Shown one piece after another: positions 1 through 6,936 of a stretch of 11,878 nucleotides of DNA. The notes beneath the pieces are model-generated. The model searched no databases, was not told the origin of the DNA, and saw only the letters and a list, made by a program, of their open reading frames with translations. Positions within the stretch are counted from its first letter, which is position 1. Each line of letters starts with the position of its first letter. Source of the DNA: an uncultured Clostridia bacterium (GTDB lineage: Bacteria > Bacillota > Clostridia > TANB77 > CAG-508); assembly GCA_947628395.1 (NCBI GenBank), contig CANQZP010000039.1, positions 1 to 11,878 of the forward strand, in the 5' to 3' direction. The translations under genes were made by a program, and so were the position numbers.

Positions 1-1
1 G

Positions 2-70
2 CTAGCGAAGCTAGAACAGCGAGAGGCTCGTTTTAATTTTTGTTAGAATCTATAACGAGTGTATTGAGCC
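2..70. repeat. GC-rich hairpin cluster at left edge
   Basis: This stretch is far richer in G+C than the sequence after it. CTAGC (2-6) and GCTAG (10-14) pair around a GAA loop, giving the GCGAAGC mini-hairpin core (5-11). CTCGTT (27-32) pairs with AACGAG (54-59), and GGCTC (25-29) can alternatively pair with GAGCC (66-70). It is cut by the window edge, so the full element cannot be judged. No open reading frame is evident. It could be the 3' part of an intergenic repeat or a structured transcript; the same GCGAAGC core recurs at 8845-8851. Confidence 0.45.
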
Positions 71-190
71 GAGAAAGTCTTTATTTTTAAGTATTTTCAA
101 ATATAAAAATATTAAATTTATTATATTATAATGAAACATATTGAAAAATGTCGAAAAATAATATATTATTTATTTTAGTAGGAGAAAATT

Positions 191-1495
191 ATGAAAATTA
201 GAAAAAAGATTACAAAAATTTTAATATTAGTACTAATATTACTTTCAGTAGTACAATCTACATATTGCACTACTGAAGAAAACCTAAACGAATTAAATAA
301 AAATGTACAATCAGAAGCAGCAGTAATAATAGAAGCAACAACAGGAAAAATAATATACGACAAAAACGCTAAAGAAAAAAGATATCCAGCAAGCACAACC
401 AAAATATTAACAGCAATTATTGCAATAGAACAATGTAATTTAGATGAAGTAGCAGTTGCAAGTGAAAATGCAATAAAATCAATACCAAGTGGATACACAA
501 CAGCTAATATACAAATAGGAGAAAAATTAAGTATAAAAGACTTATTATATGCACTTATGCTAAAATCAGCTAACGAAGCCGCTGTAATAATAGCAGAACA
601 TATTTCTGGAAGCGTAGAAGAATTCTCTAATTTAATGAATGAAAAAGCAAAAGAAATAGGATGCGAAAACACTCATTTTGTAAATCCAAATGGAGTACAT
701 AACGAAAACCACTATTCAACAGCATATGATTTAGCATTGATGGGAAGATATTGTATGCAAAACGAAACATTCAGAAAAATAGTATCTACAACATCATATA
801 CATTACCAGCTACAAATGCTTATGAAAGCACAGATAGAACTTTTTCAAATACTAATTCTTTAATAATAAAAAATAATAACAATAGAGTAGATAATTATTA
901 TTATCAATATGCGACAGGAATGAAAACAGGATATACAAGTAATGCTAAAAATTGCTTAGTAGCTAGTGCTGAAAAAAACGGAATAGAAGTCATAACCGTA
1001 GTTTTAGGAGCAGATGTAACTGTAGAAGGATTAAGTGTAAAATTCTTAGATACAATAAAAATGTTTGAATTTGCTTTTAATAATTATTCTTTCCAAAAAG
1101 TAAAAGATAAAGGTAATTTTATAAAAACAATTGAAGTTGATAATGCTACTAAAGATACTGGGAAACTAAAACTAACAATTTCAGATGAAATAGTTGGATT
1201 TATGAGTACTGATACAAAGCCAGAAGAAATAGAGCCAGAAATAATATTAGATGATGATATTAGTGCACCAATAAGTAAAGGGGAAAAGGTAGGAAAAATT
1301 AAATATGAAATAGAAGGTACTACTTATGAAGCAGATTTAATAGCTGATAGTGATGTAAAAGAAAAATCATATATTAAGATAATATTATATGTTATATTTA
1401 CGATAATTATATTACTAGTAATTATAGGATATATAAGAATAGTAAATATGAGAAATAAAAAAAGAAAGATTATTATGAGAAATAAGAAAATGTAG
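191..1495 (+). CDS. D-alanyl-D-alanine carboxypeptidase (DacF-like penicillin-binding protein)
   Basis: This is a serine peptidase of the S11 family, which removes the terminal D-Ala of peptidoglycan pentapeptides outside the membrane. All three active-site motifs are present and correctly spaced: S68-T-T-K71 (nucleophile and base), S126-A-N128 and K245-T-G247. Residues 7-22 form an N-terminal hydrophobic export signal after a basic stretch. About 300-390 is a beta-rich region in the position of the PBP5 C-terminal domain. Residues 395-416 form a transmembrane anchor followed by a very basic tail; many relatives use an amphipathic helix instead. At 434 residues it is of normal family length. 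The start is fixed by AGGAG ending 7 bases before the ATG. The gene stands alone between the edge element and its own terminator. Activity as carboxypeptidase is well supported; which paralogue (DacF, DacA or DacB type) is not resolved. Confidence 0.93.
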   Translation: MKIRKKITKILILVLILLSVVQSTYCTTEENLNELNKNVQSEAAVIIEATTGKIIYDKNAKEKRYPASTTKILTAIIAIEQCNLDEVAVASENAIKSIPSGYTTANIQIGEKLSIKDLLYALMLKSANEAAVIIAEHISGSVEEFSNLMNEKAKEIGCENTHFVNPNGVHNENHYSTAYDLALMGRYCMQNETFRKIVSTTSYTLPATNAYESTDRTFSNTNSLIIKNNNNRVDNYYYQYATGMKTGYTSNAKNCLVASAEKNGIEVITVVLGADVTVEGLSVKFLDTIKMFEFAFNNYSFQKVKDKGNFIKTIEVDNATKDTGKLKLTISDEIVGFMSTDTKPEEIEPEIILDDDISAPISKGEKVGKIKYEIEGTTYEADLIADSDVKEKSYIKIILYVIFTIIILLVIIGYIRIVNMRNKKRKIIMRNKKM

Positions 1496-1537
1496 CTATA
1501 TAGATTATGATTCAAATTCTCACGAATAGAAATAAGA

Positions 1538-1569
1538 GGGCAATATAAAATTTATTGCCCCCATTTTTT
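1538..1569 (+). terminator. Rho-independent terminator of the carboxypeptidase gene
   Basis: GGGCAATA (1538-1545) pairs perfectly with TATTGCCC (1553-1560) around a 7-base loop, followed by CCA and a run of seven T on the plus strand. The convergent LCP gene ends at 1569, so the T-run overlaps its stop. On the minus strand the hairpin lacks a good T-run, so it serves mainly the rightward gene. Confidence 0.88.
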
Positions 1570-2990
1570 TAAATATTCAAATAAGATGCATAATCTTGTC
1601 CGATTACAATTGTAAAATCACAAGACATATTGTCTTTTCCAATATCAACATTATCAAATCCAACAACATCAGAAAGTTCAGCCACAACATTATTCTGTTT
1701 ATTAGTTCTATTTATAATTTTACTAGAATTTGAAATTGTTGTAATACCAGAATTCTTTACATTATAACCAGAATCTTCTAGTAAATCTATAACATCTTCA
1801 GTAATCTTTTGATTTCCAGAACCATTTAAAACTTGAACATTTAAGTTTTCATGTTCAATACTAATATCATCTACAGATAAAGACGGATCAAAAGAAAACA
1901 TTTCTTTAACTTTAGTTGCTGTTTCTTTTTTATTAGCTCTAAAGAAAGATAACTTTTGTGGTCCAAAATTTGCTGGAACACCTGGCAAAGTATCTGATTT
2001 TAATCTAGAAATATCAAAATCGATAGCACCAGGAGAATATTTCATAACTTCATCAAAATCTGCATTTGTCTTAACATATTCATAAGTTATATTTATAAGT
2101 TCTTTTATTTTATCAATATTTTTTAATTGAAGAGTTTGTTTTATTGTTTCAGTAATAAAGGCTCTTTGAGTCTTCATTCTTCCTATATCATTATCACCGT
2201 ATTCATAAGGATAAGAAGAACCATCATCATTATGACGAAATCTTAATAATTGCTCAGCTTTTTTTCCATCTATTTTTTGGTATCCCTTAGAAAGATTAAT
2301 ATGTAATCCTTGTCCTTTATCATTATAATTCATGTTAATAGGAACATCAAAATAAACTCCACCGATTTCATCTACAACTTTTATTAAACTTTGAGTATCT
2401 ATAACAACATAATTTGGAATTTCAATTCCAGTAAGTTTTTCAACAGCTTCAACGGTTTTTTCAGGTCCACCTTGTTGATATAATGAATTAATTTTGTCAA
2501 AGCCACCAGCTGTAGATTCACTCTTACCAACAAAAGTATCACGAGGAATTGATAACATAGAAGCTTGTTGAGTTTTAGGGTAGTAGGCACATAAAATAAT
2601 TGTATCAGTTAAAGGTACATCTATGTCAACACTAACTCCCATAACTAAGCAATAAATAGGTGGAAGATTATTTACATCTTCTAAACTTTGTCCTGTAGCA
2701 ATAAGTGCAGCTTGCTGAGCTCCTTTTTTAACCATTTTGCTGAAATCCCAATTAGTAGTAACTCCAAGCCAGCCTATTAAAATTCCTAATAATAAAACAA
2801 GAATTAGAAATAAGACCAATAAAGCTTTTAATAAAAATTTTAATATTTTTATAAATATATTAGCATTTTTCTTTTTTTCTTTTTTCTTATTTTTTTTATT
2901 TCTTTTTTCTTTCTTTTTTTCTCTTTTTTTTTGTTCTTTTCTATCTTTCAGCTCTTTTTCCTCTTTTTCTCTAATCTCTCGTCTACTCAA
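1569..2990 (-). CDS. LytR-CpsA-Psr (LCP) family cell-wall protein with LytR_C domain
   Basis: LCP proteins transfer undecaprenyl-linked glycopolymers (teichoic acids, capsule) onto peptidoglycan at the outer membrane face. Numbered from the TTG start, the 473-residue protein has an extreme Lys/Glu-rich cytosolic tail (about 4-42), a transmembrane helix (about 45-71), the LCP domain (about 110-290) and a LytR_C-like domain (about 378-463). LCP signatures include SIPRD (147-151, with the conserved Arg), FRH (251-253) and the R271/Q275/R276 cluster. The open frame runs up to 3131, but that extension enters a large hairpin and crosses the promoter. I chose TTG at 2990 because AGGAG lies at 2999-3003, 8 bases upstream, and a clean promoter lies just behind. 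No ATG precedes the membrane helix. The poly-A-rich tail coding sequence is slippage-prone. Family assignment is firm; the polymer is unknown. Confidence 0.92.
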   Translation of the reverse strand: MSRREIREKEEKELKDRKEQKKREKKKEKRNKKNKKKEKKKNANIFIKILKFLLKALLVLFLILVLLLGILIGWLGVTTNWDFSKMVKKGAQQAALIATGQSLEDVNNLPPIYCLVMGVSVDIDVPLTDTIILCAYYPKTQQASMLSIPRDTFVGKSESTAGGFDKINSLYQQGGPEKTVEAVEKLTGIEIPNYVVIDTQSLIKVVDEIGGVYFDVPINMNYNDKGQGLHINLSKGYQKIDGKKAEQLLRFRHNDDGSSYPYEYGDNDIGRMKTQRAFITETIKQTLQLKNIDKIKELINITYEYVKTNADFDEVMKYSPGAIDFDISRLKSDTLPGVPANFGPQKLSFFRANKKETATKVKEMFSFDPSLSVDDISIEHENLNVQVLNGSGNQKITEDVIDLLEDSGYNVKNSGITTISNSSKIINRTNKQNNVVAELSDVVGFDNVDIGKDNMSCDFTIVIGQDYASYLNI

Positions 2991-3023
2991 AATAAACACT
3001 CCTACTAAATAATATACTGTTTC

Positions 3024-3052
3024 ATTATAGCAAATAGAAAAAAATATATCAA
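3024..3052 (-). promoter_or_regulatory. Sigma-A type promoter of the LCP gene
   Basis: On the minus strand TTGATA (complement of 3047-3052) is followed by a 17-base spacer and a perfect TATAAT (complement of 3024-3029). The expected transcription start is near 3017, just before the AGGAG at 2999-3003. This gives the LCP gene its own promoter and supports the TTG start. Confidence 0.8.
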
Positions 3053-3087
3053 GACATATACATACAAAAGTTAAGTATTGTATATAA

Positions 3088-3168
3088 TTTTTCAGACAGA
3101 AGGGACGGAGTTTTTGTCTAAGAATTTTCAATTCTTAGACAAATAACTCCGTCCCACTGTCTGAAAAA
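3088..3168. repeat. 37-bp imperfect palindrome (REP/MITE-like hairpin) between cvpA-like and LCP genes
   Basis: The two arms pair in blocks: T-run plus CAGACAG (3088-3099) with CTGTCTG plus A-run (3157-3168), GGGACGGAGTT (3102-3112) with AACTCCGTCCC (3145-3155), and a 14-bp inner stem (3113-3126 with 3130-3143) around a TTC loop. Only small bulges interrupt it. The G+C-rich blocks stand out from the AT-rich background. Neither strand has a proper T-run after the hairpin, so it is not a textbook terminator, though it could still stop or process transcripts leaving the CvpA-like gene 17 bases away. From memory, similar GGGACGG/CAGACAG palindromes are dispersed in other Bacillota, but I could not search. 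Confidence 0.8.
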
Positions 3169-3184
3169 ACTCAATTAAAAATAC

Positions 3185-3814
3185 CTATTTTAACAAACTA
3201 TTAACAATAAAATTATGATTATAGAAGAAATTACCTAAATATGAATTATTAATATAATTTATAATATTATTACTATCACATAAAGGAACAACTAAATATA
3301 CAACAGCAAATATAACAAAAACAAATATAATTCCCTTTATAATACCACAAACTAATCCACCTGATTTATCAAATTGATTTATCAAAGGCAAATTAGTAAT
3401 AAAGTTAGAAAGTAAATTTAGTACAAGTAAAATTAGTTTTATAATTGCAAATATACTAAGAAAACAAATACCTTCAACTGTTGTAACAGTAAGAGAATCA
3501 GCTACTACAGAAGCAGTAGCATCTTTAGAACCTTTTATAATATGTTCAAAATACGTATATAAATGATTTTCATCATCAATATCATTAAAATCAATATTTT
3601 CTATTTTTGAATAAATGACATCATTGATATTTTCATCTAAACTAGTAGTATCAATAACATAATTAGCTACAGGTTTATATAATATAAAAGTTAAAATTAA
3701 AGCAATAAATAAAGATATAAAAGAAATAACAACTTTAACTAAACCTCTTCTATAGCCAATATAAGTAAATAAAAATAATATGGCAATTATAATAATATCA
3801 ATAGCTATACTCAT
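3185..3814 (-). CDS. CvpA family membrane protein
   Basis: The 209-residue protein has four predicted membrane helices (about 4-20, 28-47, 113-138, 155-177), the usual CvpA/colicin V production topology. Typical traits are the YRRGLVK stretch after the first helix (21-27) and PLINQF-D-K-SGGL before the last (143-154), like the conserved Leu/Asp/Gly-rich entry to helix 4 of the family. The acidic segment at about 59-87 lies between helices 2 and 3 and is probably soluble. The start is supported by a GGAGG-type site (complement of 3819-3823) four bases upstream. It begins 14 bases after the stop of the DUF5711-like gene, so the two are surely cotranscribed. The molecular role of CvpA proteins in Bacillota is poorly defined; membrane or envelope homeostasis is only an inference from its neighbours. 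Confidence 0.8.
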   Translation of the reverse strand: MSIAIDIIIIAILFLFTYIGYRRGLVKVVISFISLFIALILTFILYKPVANYVIDTTSLDENINDVIYSKIENIDFNDIDDENHLYTYFEHIIKGSKDATASVVADSLTVTTVEGICFLSIFAIIKLILLVLNLLSNFITNLPLINQFDKSGGLVCGIIKGIIFVFVIFAVVYLVVPLCDSNNIINYINNSYLGNFFYNHNFIVNSLLK

Positions 3815-3828
3815 AAAACCTCCAAAAA

Positions 3829-5013
3829 TTATAAACTAATAATATCGATTTTATCTTTATAAATAATAGCAGCAATTTTATCAGATAAAATTACATCTTT
3901 AATTTCCTTAGAACTAATATATTTTTTAACAAGCCAGCCATTAGTATTAATAAAATTAATTTGTTTACCAAGATTTATAGCTATTATTTTATCTGATGTT
4001 TTCATGCTTTTTACAACGCCTTCTATAACATAAACATGCTCATTTCCATTTAAATCAGATATTTTCATTCTGTAATCTGAATTTAATATACCAGAAGATT
4101 CTTTATCAATTCTAACATAAGACTTAGAAATATCAGAACTTAGAAAAACGGTAGAATTTGATTTTGAATATATATTATTAGTTTTATCTGGTGTAATAGA
4201 TAAAATACAATCATCTAATTGGCAGATTAAGTTATTATTATCTTGATATCTAATACTTAAAATTAATTTTCCAACATCAGCATTATAAGTATTTTTTACA
4301 GCTTTGTCTGTATTATTAATTGCATCAGAAACAGAAATAATTTCTACTTTTGATTGTATATTAATACCAGAATAATCAATTTCAGCAACAGCTAAATAAT
4401 CATTATTTTTTGAAATATCAGAACTTATTGCATAAGTAGAAGATAAGAATTTTTTAAAGATTTCATTTCCAGAAGAATCATATAAAACAACAATAGATTC
4501 ATAAGTAGAATCAGTAGCTATAACTGATACATATCCATTTTTATTAACATTAACTTTTAAAATATTTGCCTCTAAATTTTTTTCCCATTCAATATCATTA
4601 TTATGTATTAAATAAAGTTTTTGTAGATTTTTATCTCCTAGAACAAGATATTTTCCATTAGAATCAGCTATAGGGTTAGATAGTGATACATTTAAAGTAT
4701 TACTAAGATTAGCTGATGAATCATAAAAATTTAAAGAACCATTATCTAAAGTTAAAACATGATTATTAAATGAATATATTAATGATGTACTAGATGAGTC
4801 AACAGTAAGAGTAGCAGAATTACTCTCATATATTTCTTTTTTCAAAATATAAACATCAACGAATCTTTTAAAATTAGAGTTAGCTATATAAAGAGCAATA
4901 ATGGTTATAATAATTATAAAGATTAGAACAATAATACCAAATTTTAAGCTTCTAGTTCTTTTCTTTTGTATATCTTCAAATTTGATTAACTTTTTAAAAG
5001 AATTTTTTTTCAT
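3829..5013 (-). CDS. DUF5711-like membrane-anchored extracytoplasmic protein
   Basis: The 394-residue protein has a basic N-terminus, one transmembrane helix (about 24-45) and a long Ser/Asn/Asp-rich soluble domain expected outside the cell. That domain is built of short beta segments with recurring turns (for example LDNGSLNFYDSSANL, VLYDSSGNEIF, SDLNGNEHVYVIEG), which suggests a beta-propeller or WD/PQQ-like fold. Its overall plan resembles DUF5711 proteins of Clostridia; I base this on general likeness, not a search. AGGAG sits 7 bases before the ATG. It lies downstream of the YkvI-like gene by 68 bases and just upstream of the CvpA-like gene. No catalytic motif is visible, so a binding or scaffold role is the most that can be suggested. 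Confidence 0.68.
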   Translation of the reverse strand: MKKNSFKKLIKFEDIQKKRTRSLKFGIIVLIFIIIITIIALYIANSNFKRFVDVYILKKEIYESNSATLTVDSSSTSLIYSFNNHVLTLDNGSLNFYDSSANLSNTLNVSLSNPIADSNGKYLVLGDKNLQKLYLIHNNDIEWEKNLEANILKVNVNKNGYVSVIATDSTYESIVVLYDSSGNEIFKKFLSSTYAISSDISKNNDYLAVAEIDYSGINIQSKVEIISVSDAINNTDKAVKNTYNADVGKLILSIRYQDNNNLICQLDDCILSITPDKTNNIYSKSNSTVFLSSDISKSYVRIDKESSGILNSDYRMKISDLNGNEHVYVIEGVVKSMKTSDKIIAINLGKQINFINTNGWLVKKYISSKEIKDVILSDKIAAIIYKDKIDIISL

Positions 5014-5045
5014 AATGTTCTCCTATGTAATAAATACTTTAATAA

Positions 5046-5074
5046 AGTTTACCAATTAAACAAAAAAAATTCAA
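5046..5074 (-). promoter_or_regulatory. Possible weak promoter before the DUF5711-like gene
   Basis: On the minus strand TTGAAT (complement of 5069-5074) and TAAACT (complement of 5046-5051) are separated by 17 bases. Each matches consensus at four of six positions. It would allow the DUF5711-cvpA pair to be expressed apart from the YkvI-like gene. In such AT-rich DNA a chance match is quite possible. Confidence 0.33.
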
Positions 5075-5081
5075 TAATTAT

Positions 5082-6053
5082 TTAAAATATAATAAATAAA
5101 TTAATAATCCCAATAATACCAAATATAGGATATAAGACTTCAATTAAATTTTGAAATCCTATTTGAGAAACAAAAATAGAAGTCAAACTGACAAAAAATA
5201 AACATTTAACATATTGGGGATGGACTTTTGAAAAATCCCTGACAAAAGCAAATTCACTAGAAATAGCACTTGTCAAAATAGCAATTAGAATACCTAATTT
5301 AATTATATATGAAAAAAATATGTTTTGAGTGTTAATAATTCCAAGCAAAGGTATAGTAAAAAGCAGAGAATCAGTATTTTTACTTATTAAAGATAAAATA
5401 ATAAAACCACAAGCCAACATTATGGAACTAGAAAAAATTGAAATAATAAAATTTTCTTTTTTTGATGAAAAGTCATTTTTTATTTCTAGTAATATTGGAA
5501 TTAAGATAATTAAATTATAGCTAGTATAAAGTATAGAGCTTGTAAAAAAACCAGATAAGTTAAATTTATATACAATAGAATTAGAATTATTAAATATAAA
5601 ACATAAAAGTATAATAATTAATAAAAAAGGAACTAGTAGAGTATTTAATTTAGAAAGACCATTTTTACCAGATTTTAAAATAAAAAAAGAAAGTAAAGAT
5701 AAGATTATACTACCTAAAATGGTATTGATTCCAGCCGTTTCATATAAAAAAGAACTAAAACCTGCGACCATAATAAAAAAACTAAATAATAAAAAAAACA
5801 TTATAATAAAATTAAAAACTTTTCTAAAATATACATTATTGAAAGAATTTTCTAATAATTCGTGATAAGATTTTTCTTTTCGATTAAGAGTAAGAAAAAT
5901 AACAATTCCAAATAAAATAGAAGAAATAAATATTCCTAAGTAACCATATTTACCAAAAGAATAAAAAAATAATTTTATTTCAGCACCAGAAATAAAACCT
6001 GCGCCTATTAAAGTTCCTATAATTATAAAAGAAATACCAAAAATATAAGTCAT
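5082..6053 (-). CDS. YkvI-like multispanning membrane protein (LeuT/APC-like fold)
   Basis: The 323-residue protein is almost entirely hydrophobic, with about ten membrane helices. The first carries GTLIGAGFISGAEI (13-26), the broken-helix glycine motif typical of YkvI proteins and of the wider APC/LeuT transporter fold. A SYN motif (178-180) before a Leu/Ile-rich helix also fits YkvI. Relatives are somewhat longer, and the last helix runs to the C-terminus with no tail. AGGAG precedes the ATG by 7 bases. It is probably the first gene of a leftward operon with the DUF5711-like and CvpA-like genes, since all are on the same strand with short gaps. The substrate is unknown; a transport role is inferred from the fold only. 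Confidence 0.7.
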   Translation of the reverse strand: MTYIFGISFIIIGTLIGAGFISGAEIKLFFYSFGKYGYLGIFISSILFGIVIFLTLNRKEKSYHELLENSFNNVYFRKVFNFIIMFFLLFSFFIMVAGFSSFLYETAGINTILGSIILSLLSFFILKSGKNGLSKLNTLLVPFLLIIILLCFIFNNSNSIVYKFNLSGFFTSSILYTSYNLIILIPILLEIKNDFSSKKENFIISIFSSSIMLACGFIILSLISKNTDSLLFTIPLLGIINTQNIFFSYIIKLGILIAILTSAISSEFAFVRDFSKVHPQYVKCLFFVSLTSIFVSQIGFQNLIEVLYPIFGIIGIINLFIIF

Positions 6054-6101
6054 TTATAACTCCTTTTTTTTAGTATATTAAAAAAAGATATTATTAGAAC
6101 G

Positions 6102-6133
6102 AAAAAAATAAGATTGCATCATAAGCAATCTTA
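6102..6133 (-). terminator. Terminator of the leftward RHH gene
   Basis: TAAGATTGC (6109-6117) and GCAATCTTA (6125-6133) form a perfect 9-bp stem with a 7-base loop. On the minus strand it is followed by seven T (complement of 6102-6108). It lies 12 bases beyond the TAG at 6146-6148 but 75 bases beyond the TGA at 6209, which bears on the true end of the RHH gene. Confidence 0.88.
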
Positions 6134-6145
6134 AATAAAAATATA

Positions 6146-6208
6146 CTAATGAAGATCACTATCTTCATTTTCTGCAAGCATGTTTTCTCCTAGCCATTTT
6201 TCAGTTAG
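6146..6208 (-). other. In-frame coding-like tail after TGA of RHH gene
   Basis: Directly after the TGA at 6209-6211 the same frame continues for 20 sense codons to a TAG (6146-6148). The tail reads LTEKWLGENMLAENEDSDLH: acidic, hydrophilic and protein-like. Together with the 65 codons before it this would give an 86-codon gene ending 12 bases before the terminator. A single base change creating TGA is the simplest reading. The tail also contains AGGAGAAAAC before an internal ATG, which could start an 11-residue peptide. Confidence 0.6.
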
Positions 6209-6406
6209 TCACGTTTTACTATTATCTTCTAAGATTTTTAAATTATCAATAGAAAAACGAAGACAATCATTTATGAACTCATTTACTGAATTAAGATTAT
6301 TATCTAGAACTATTCTCTTTATTTTTTCTAATAGTTCAGATTCAATTCTACAAGTAAACTGTTCATATTCTTTCTTTTTTCTAGCTTCTATAACAAAATC
6401 TGCCAT
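6209..6406 (-). CDS. Ribbon-helix-helix (Arc/CopG-like) DNA-binding protein, probably truncated
   Basis: The 65-residue protein fits an RHH fold: an antiparallel strand (QFTCRI, about 16-21), a first helix (about 22-34), a turn with Asn/Leu (36-39) and a second helix (about 40-53). Such proteins act as dimers on short palindromes, as plasmid copy regulators, antitoxins or autorepressors. The start is the ATG at 6406, since GAGGTGAT lies 6 bases ahead; the GTG at 6415 is inside that ribosome site. The frame ends at TGA, yet coding-like sequence continues to 6146 and the terminator sits just beyond it, so the C-terminus may have been lost. No toxin gene adjoins it, so an antitoxin role is not supported. 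It diverges from another RHH gene at 6629. Confidence 0.68.
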   Translation of the reverse strand: MADFVIEARKKKEYEQFTCRIESELLEKIKRIVLDNNLNSVNEFINDCLRFSIDNLKILEDNSKT

Positions 6407-6515
6407 TATAATCACCTCATAATAATTTTAAATGAAAAAAAGAAAATAATATATATTCTTAAAAAAGTTATTAGAGAATATAAAAATAAGTTATATTTAT
6501 ATATTGAAAAAGAAA

Positions 6516-6545
6516 ATAATGTAAAAACAATCTAATAAAAGTCAA
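6516..6545 (-). promoter_or_regulatory. Possible promoter of the leftward RHH gene
   Basis: On the minus strand TTGACT (complement of 6540-6545) is followed after 18 bases by CATTAT (complement of 6516-6521). The -35 is good and the -10 is four of six. The leader would be about 100 bases long. Other AT-rich hexamers nearer the gene could serve equally well. Confidence 0.3.
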
Positions 6546-6580
6546 AAATAGAATATAAAATAACATGATATTAAGCCTTC

Positions 6581-6606
6581 CATATTTTTTATATGATTTT
6601 ACATAT
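6581..6606 (+). promoter_or_regulatory. Phased CATAT/ATATG half-sites upstream of the rightward RHH gene
   Basis: CATAT (6581-6585), ATATG (6591-6595) and CATAT (6602-6606) alternate in orientation with 5- and 6-base spacers, about one DNA turn apart. RHH repressors commonly bind such arrays near their own promoters. TATGAT (6592-6597) could be the -10, so bound protein would block it. This is inference from pattern and position. Confidence 0.35.
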
Positions 6607-6628
6607 TAATAAAGAAAAGAGGAAAAGT

Positions 6629-6829
6629 ATGGATAAATTTATGATGAAAAAATCCTCCAAAGCTAATATCTACAAGAGTATCAGATTTCCAATAGAATTA
6701 AATGACAAAATAACAGATATTATAAATGAAGCTAATGCGGGGTTAAAAAAGAAAGAATATTCATTTAATGGATTTGTAATTTCTGCATGTGAATATGCTT
6801 TAGAACATATGAAAGAAAATGAAAAATAA
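6629..6829 (+). CDS. Ribbon-helix-helix (Arc-like) small DNA-binding protein
   Basis: The 66-residue protein has the order expected of an Arc/CopG-type regulator: a basic N-terminal arm (MDKFMMKKSSK), a strand (about 15-20, YKSIRF), a helix (22-36) and a second helix (about 45-63, SFNGFVISACEYALEHM). The open frame begins at 6593, but AAGAGG lies six bases before the ATG at 6629, so I start there. The gene ends two bases before a strong terminator, so it is monocistronic. Its neighbour on the other strand is a second RHH gene with little obvious sequence likeness, so this is not a recent tandem duplication. No partner toxin is seen. A transcription regulator, possibly of itself through the CATAT repeats upstream, is the likeliest role. 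Confidence 0.65.
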   Translation: MDKFMMKKSSKANIYKSIRFPIELNDKITDIINEANAGLKKKEYSFNGFVISACEYALEHMKENEK

Positions 6830-6830
6830 G

Positions 6831-6864
6831 AAAAATAGCACGATGTTTTTTGCGTGCTATTTTT
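6831..6864 (+). terminator. Terminator of the rightward RHH gene
   Basis: AAAAATAGCACG (6831-6842) pairs perfectly with CGTGCTATTTTT (6853-6864) around a 10-base loop. The arms themselves supply the T-run on the plus strand and an equivalent one on the minus strand, so it can work both ways. Confidence 0.88.
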
Positions 6865-6876
6865 GTTAAAAAATGG

Positions 6877-6905
6877 TTGATAAAAGAGAATTTATCTGAT
6901 AAAAT
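6877..6905 (+). promoter_or_regulatory. Sigma-A type promoter of the acyl-CoA synthetase gene
   Basis: TTGATA (6877-6882) and TAAAAT (6900-6905) are separated by exactly 17 bases. The expected start is near 6912, giving a leader of about 25 bases to the ATG at 6937. It lies directly after the preceding terminator, so the enzyme gene is an independent unit. Confidence 0.78.
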
Positions 6906-6936
6906 ACAAAATGATTAAAAAAAATAGGAGAAAAAT

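Noticed and set aside
2737..3012. Rightward Phe-rich open frame opposite the LCP gene
   Set aside because: It is the antisense shadow of the Lys-rich tail and membrane helix and lacks a ribosome site.
2991..3131. Longer N-terminus for the LCP protein starting at 3131
   Set aside because: It would begin inside the 37-bp palindrome and cross a consensus promoter; AGGAG and a TTG at 2990 give a better start.
6407..6415. GTG start three codons upstream for the leftward RHH gene
   Set aside because: That GTG is part of the GAGGTGAT ribosome site; the ATG at 6406 is correctly spaced from it.
6593..6628. Start at 6593 for the rightward RHH gene
   Set aside because: No ribosome site precedes it, whereas AAGAGG precedes the ATG at 6629; the upstream part overlaps the CATAT repeats.
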